Assembly: GCF_900312995.1 (NCBI RefSeq)
Contig: NZ_ONZI01000004.1
Coordinates: 372,001 to 436,000 of the forward strand
Origin: Kushneria phyllosphaerae
GTDB taxonomy: Bacteria; Pseudomonadota; Gammaproteobacteria; Pseudomonadales; Halomonadaceae
Reading direction: 5' to 3'
DNA: 64,000 bases
A model generated the notes under the pieces. That model saw only the letters and a program-made list of their open reading frames with translations. It made no database searches and had not been told where the DNA came from. Numbering within the stretch: position 1 is the stretch's first letter; each line of letters begins with the position of its first letter. Below are positions 61,433-64,000 of this stretch, piece after piece. The translations under genes and the position numbers were made by a program.

Positions 61433-61694
61433 ATCCCACCAGTGTCGATACCGTGTTGCTTCCTGTAGGTGCGAAATAGACGGCGTCACGTTGAATGGTC
61501 GGCGGCAATCCAGGGGCAGTGCCACTCAAACCCGCATGGGGGCGATGTCCACGCACCTGGTGGCTTTTCTCCAACGCCCGAATCCTCTCCTGTCATGCGA
61601 ACCATTTTCGACTTGTCGCTTCGAGCTGGTCTGCCAGGCTTGTGTCCTGATCCATCACTTGATGATCTTGTTCGGAAAACAGGGAAGCTTTCAC

Positions 61695-62774
61695 ATGAAA
61701 TATCGTCCGCTTGGTAACTCCGGCCTGCTGGTCTCTGAAATAGTGCTTGGGACCGTTCCCTTCGGTGGCAGCGGTGGCTTTGAAAAGGCCGCCAGTGTCG
61801 ATGTTGATGGCGCACGACGCCAGTTTGATATGGCGCTGGATGCCGGTGTCAACCTGATCGACACGGCAGATCTCTACTCCAAGGGAGAAGCCGAAGAGCT
61901 GGTGGGTCGGGCCCTTGGCGACAAGCGCAACGACATCATTCTGGCCAGCAAGGCGAGAAGCCCGATGAGCGACAACCCGAACCATAGCGGGTTCTCGCGC
62001 TATCATTTGATCAATGCCTGCGAGGCGAGCCTCAAGCGTCTTGGCACTGACCGCATCGATCTTTATCAGATGCATAACTGGGACGGCGTAACCCCGGTGG
62101 AAGAGATGCTTTACGCGCTCGACCATCTGGTGCAAAGCGGCAAGATTCGCTATTACGGCACTTCCAACTTTACCGGCTGGCAGATGATGAAAACCATCGG
62201 CAAGGCCGAACTGCACAACCTGATGCCGCCGATCAGCCAGCAGATCTATTACACACCCGAATCACGCGAGGCGGAATATGAGCTGATGCCGCTGGCGATC
62301 GATCAGAATGTCGGCACGCTGGTGTGGGGTCCGCTGGGCGAAGGCGTCTTTAACGGCAAGCTGCGCCGCGGTCAAAAGGCACCGGAAGGGACGCGTCAGG
62401 GCAACGGCTGGCCCGAGCCCTATATCCACGACATGGAACGTGCCTATGACATTATCGAGCTTCTGGCCGAAATCGGTGAGAAACATAACGCCTCGATCCC
62501 CCGTACCTGCCTTGCTTGGCTCAAGGACCGTCCGGGCGTGACGTCACTGATCATTGGTGCTCGCAATGAAGCACATCTCAAGGATGATCTGGCCGCGGCC
62601 GAGATGACACTGGATCAGGACGATATCGATCGCATCGAAGCGGCCACGCGTCCGGCGCCCCAGTACCCGTACTGGCATCGAGTGGTGTCCGGCATGGACC
62701 GCATCGACAAGGCAGAAAAGCCCTTTATCGATCACTATCGCAAGACCATCGATAACCGCAGCGACCAGCGCTGA
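61695..62774 (+). CDS. Aldo/keto reductase
   Basis: 359 residues from ATG 61695 (GGAAG upstream). TIM-barrel AKR: LGNSGLLVSEIVLGTVPFGG start, catalytic D/Y in NLIDTADLYSKGEAEEL, K in DIILASKARSP, H in YQMHNWDG, and a late NADPH-binding segment with LIIGARNEAHLKDDLAA. It resembles the AKR11/AKR12-type (YajO/Tas-like) group. It reduces an aldehyde or ketone with NADPH; the natural substrate is unknown. A 300-bp leader before it shows no gene. Confidence 0.87.
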   Translation: MKYRPLGNSGLLVSEIVLGTVPFGGSGGFEKAASVDVDGARRQFDMALDAGVNLIDTADLYSKGEAEELVGRALGDKRNDIILASKARSPMSDNPNHSGFSRYHLINACEASLKRLGTDRIDLYQMHNWDGVTPVEEMLYALDHLVQSGKIRYYGTSNFTGWQMMKTIGKAELHNLMPPISQQIYYTPESREAEYELMPLAIDQNVGTLVWGPLGEGVFNGKLRRGQKAPEGTRQGNGWPEPYIHDMERAYDIIELLAEIGEKHNASIPRTCLAWLKDRPGVTSLIIGARNEAHLKDDLAAAEMTLDQDDIDRIEAATRPAPQYPYWHRVVSGMDRIDKAEKPFIDHYRKTIDNRSDQR

Positions 62775-62834
62775 GGGCTCAGACAGATCTTACTGCCCCT
62801 CCCTGAGGTGTAACATCAGGATAGAGAAAGACAG

Positions 62835-62863
62835 AAAAGCCCATCTTTTGGATGGGCTTTTTT
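62835..62863 (+). terminator. Terminator of the aldo/keto reductase gene
   Basis: GCCCATC-TTTTG-GATGGGC followed by T6. Confidence 0.88.
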
Positions 62864-62892
62864 ATGTCTCTGAAAGCATATGATATTGCCAT

Positions 62893-62929
62893 AAAAAAAG
62901 GCCCCCAATGAGGCATTGGGGGCCTTTTT
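62893..62929 (-). terminator. Terminator of rpmJ, bidirectional
   Basis: GGCCCCCAAT-GAGGC-ATTGGGGGCC with A7 on the left and T5 on the right. Confidence 0.9.
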
Positions 62930-62967
62930 GCGTCGATACCCGAAGGTATTCGATCATGCCAGAGGCA

Positions 62968-63111
62968 TTAACGCTTGGGCTTCGGACGGCCCTGGACTGC
63001 CTTGAAACGCGGGTTGGTCTTGCAGATAACGTAAACGCGACCACGGCGCTTAACGACCTGACAATCCTTGTGGCGAGTCTTGGCTGACTTGAGTGAGCTG
63101 ACGACCTGCAT
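62968..63111 (-). CDS. rpmJ: 50S ribosomal protein L36, type B
   Basis: 47 residues from ATG 63111 with GGAGGTAGC directly before. [20 protein letters not shown] and [16 protein letters not shown] are the type-B (YkgO-like) form: of the four zinc-binding residues of ordinary L36 only two cysteines remain, so it cannot hold zinc. In E. coli the type-B gene is made at low zinc under Zur. No clear Zur box is seen here, so it may be the ordinary copy in this organism. The C-terminus GRPKPKR is longer than usual. Confidence 0.92.
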   Translation of the reverse strand: MQVVSSLKSAKTRHKDCQVVKRRGRVYVICKTNPRFKAVQGRPKPKR

Positions 63112-63259
63112 GCTACCTCCGTCTCCCTGAATGATCAGGGGCGATTGAATCCGTGATTTCAACTTTGTCGCCAGCAGGATTGACGCTGCTGACGACAATG
63201 TCATTTATATATCTGAACAGACCTCTGCGGCCATCCAGCGGATGGCCGGGAGCGGGCTA

Positions 63260-64000
63260 TCAGTCCTGATTCATCTGCTGCTTGATCAGGTCACCGATAG
63301 TGGTCGGACCGGAAGTCTCGGTCTCCTGCTCACGCATGTTGCGCATGTTCTGACGCGTGTCGTCCTGATCCTTGGCGCGGATGGACAGGTTGATGACGCG
63401 GTTCTTGCGATCAACGCCAACGATGCGCGCTTCGACGCTATCGCCTTCATTGATCACGGTACGTGCATCTTCAACGCGGTCGCTGCTGATCTCGGAGGCC
63501 TTGAGCACGGCGATAACGTCAGTTGCCAGTTCAACGTAGGCTTCACGGGCATCAACTTCCGTCACACGACCGGACACGAGTGCGCCCTTGTCGTTGACCG
63601 CCAGGTACTCGGACATCGGATCGCTTTCAAGCTGCTTGATACCCAGCGAGATGCGCTCACGTTCCGGATCGATCGACAGGATGACCGCCTCGGCTTCTTC
63701 ACCCTTGCGATAGCGACGAACGGCTTCTTCGCCGGTTTCGTTCCAGGAGATGTCAGAGAGGTGCACCAGACCGTCGATGCTGCCATCCAGACCGATGAAG
63801 ATACCGAAGTCGGTGATCGACTTGATGGTACCGGAGACACGATCGCCCTTGGCAAAGCGCGAGCTGAAGTCTTCCCACGGATTGGAAGTGCACTGCTTGA
63901 TGCCCAGCGAGATACGACGACGTTCTTCGTCGATATCCAGCACCATGACTTCAACATCATCACCAACCTGAACCACCTTGGACGGATGGATGTTCTTGTT
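63260..64000 (-). CDS. rpsA: 30S ribosomal protein S1 (5' part outside window)
   Basis: The frame is open to the right edge, where [14 protein letters not shown] is read, so only the C-terminal 246 residues are here. Three S1 RNA-binding repeats are visible: one ending in [20 protein letters not shown], one with [17 protein letters not shown] and [12 protein letters not shown], and a last one with [18 protein letters not shown] and [12 protein letters not shown]1 binds mRNA at the 30S subunit for start of translation. The tail [13 protein letters not shown] is usual. Confidence 0.95.
   Translation of the reverse strand, partial: NKNIHPSKVVQVGDDVEVMVLDIDEERRRISLGIKQCTSNPWEDFSSRFAKGDRVSGTIKSITDFGIFIGLDGSIDGLVHLSDISWNETGEEAVRRYRKGEEAEAVILSIDPERERISLGIKQLESDPMSEYLAVNDKGALVSGRVTEVDAREAYVELATDVIAVLKASEISSDRVEDARTVINEGDSVEARIVGVDRKNRVINLSIRAKDQDDTRQNMRNMREQETETSGPTTIGDLIKQQMNQD

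Overview
The window looks like a chromosome segment from a gammaproteobacterium of the Halomonadaceae (Halomonas, Kushneria or Chromohalobacter type). This is inferred from the moderately high G+C, gene content (hda next to purMN, type-B rpmJ next to rpsA, several TTT/TRAP carboxylate transporters, a stand-alone kup with a KdpDE-like pair) and protein style; no marker was searched. Layout: 1-1.4 kb holds the 3' part of a BON-MscS mechanosensitive channel gene. 1.7-5.2 kb is an AT-rich run of minus-strand small genes, each with its stop codon overlapping an attC-like palindrome: an integron cassette array without an integrase in view, carrying a frameshifted Abi_C-type gene, a PIN-like protein, an MltR-family protein and a small membrane protein. 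5.6-14.7 kb is a mixed accessory block of regulator/target pairs (LysR/quinone reductase, TetR/KAS II, HxlR/NmrA, TetR/LysE), gmhA and a 5'-truncated second gmhA copy preceded by an IS5-type remnant. 14.7-16.3 kb is a two-gene islet between direct repeats that end in the 3' terminus of tRNA-Arg(UCG). 16.4-22.2 kb has a KdpE/KdpD-like pair whose KdpD lacks the usual N-terminal domain, divergent from kup, then an orphan mrr. 22.4-27.6 kb is a malonate module (MadLM transporter, malonyl-CoA synthetase, malonyl-CoA decarboxylase, GntR regulator with a perfect palindrome in its promoter). 27.7-49.1 kb is a large oxidative hexuronate/aldarate catabolic region. In the inferred pathway a TRAP transporter imports uronate; Udh oxidises it to the aldarolactone; two glucarate dehydratase homologues and a talarate/galactarate dehydratase give 5-dehydro-4-deoxyglucarate; KdgD makes 2-oxoglutarate semialdehyde and an aldehyde dehydrogenase finishes at 2-oxoglutarate. 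Two full TTT systems and one lone TctC give further uptake. Two repeated operator motifs tie these operons together: GTCATACATCATAC upstream of four of them and a TGTTAGCGCTAACA-like palindrome at three promoters, suggesting control by the local GntR and LacI proteins. 49.2-64 kb is mostly housekeeping: YqaE/Pmp3, an SDR, serine acetyltransferase, a nuclease-helicase overlapping a FAN1-type VRR-NUC nuclease, an amino-acid-type binding protein with an AstE/aspartoacylase-like enzyme, a CsbD-like protein, Hda, PurM, PurN, an aldo/keto reductase, type-B L36 and the 3' part of rpsA, which runs off the right edge.
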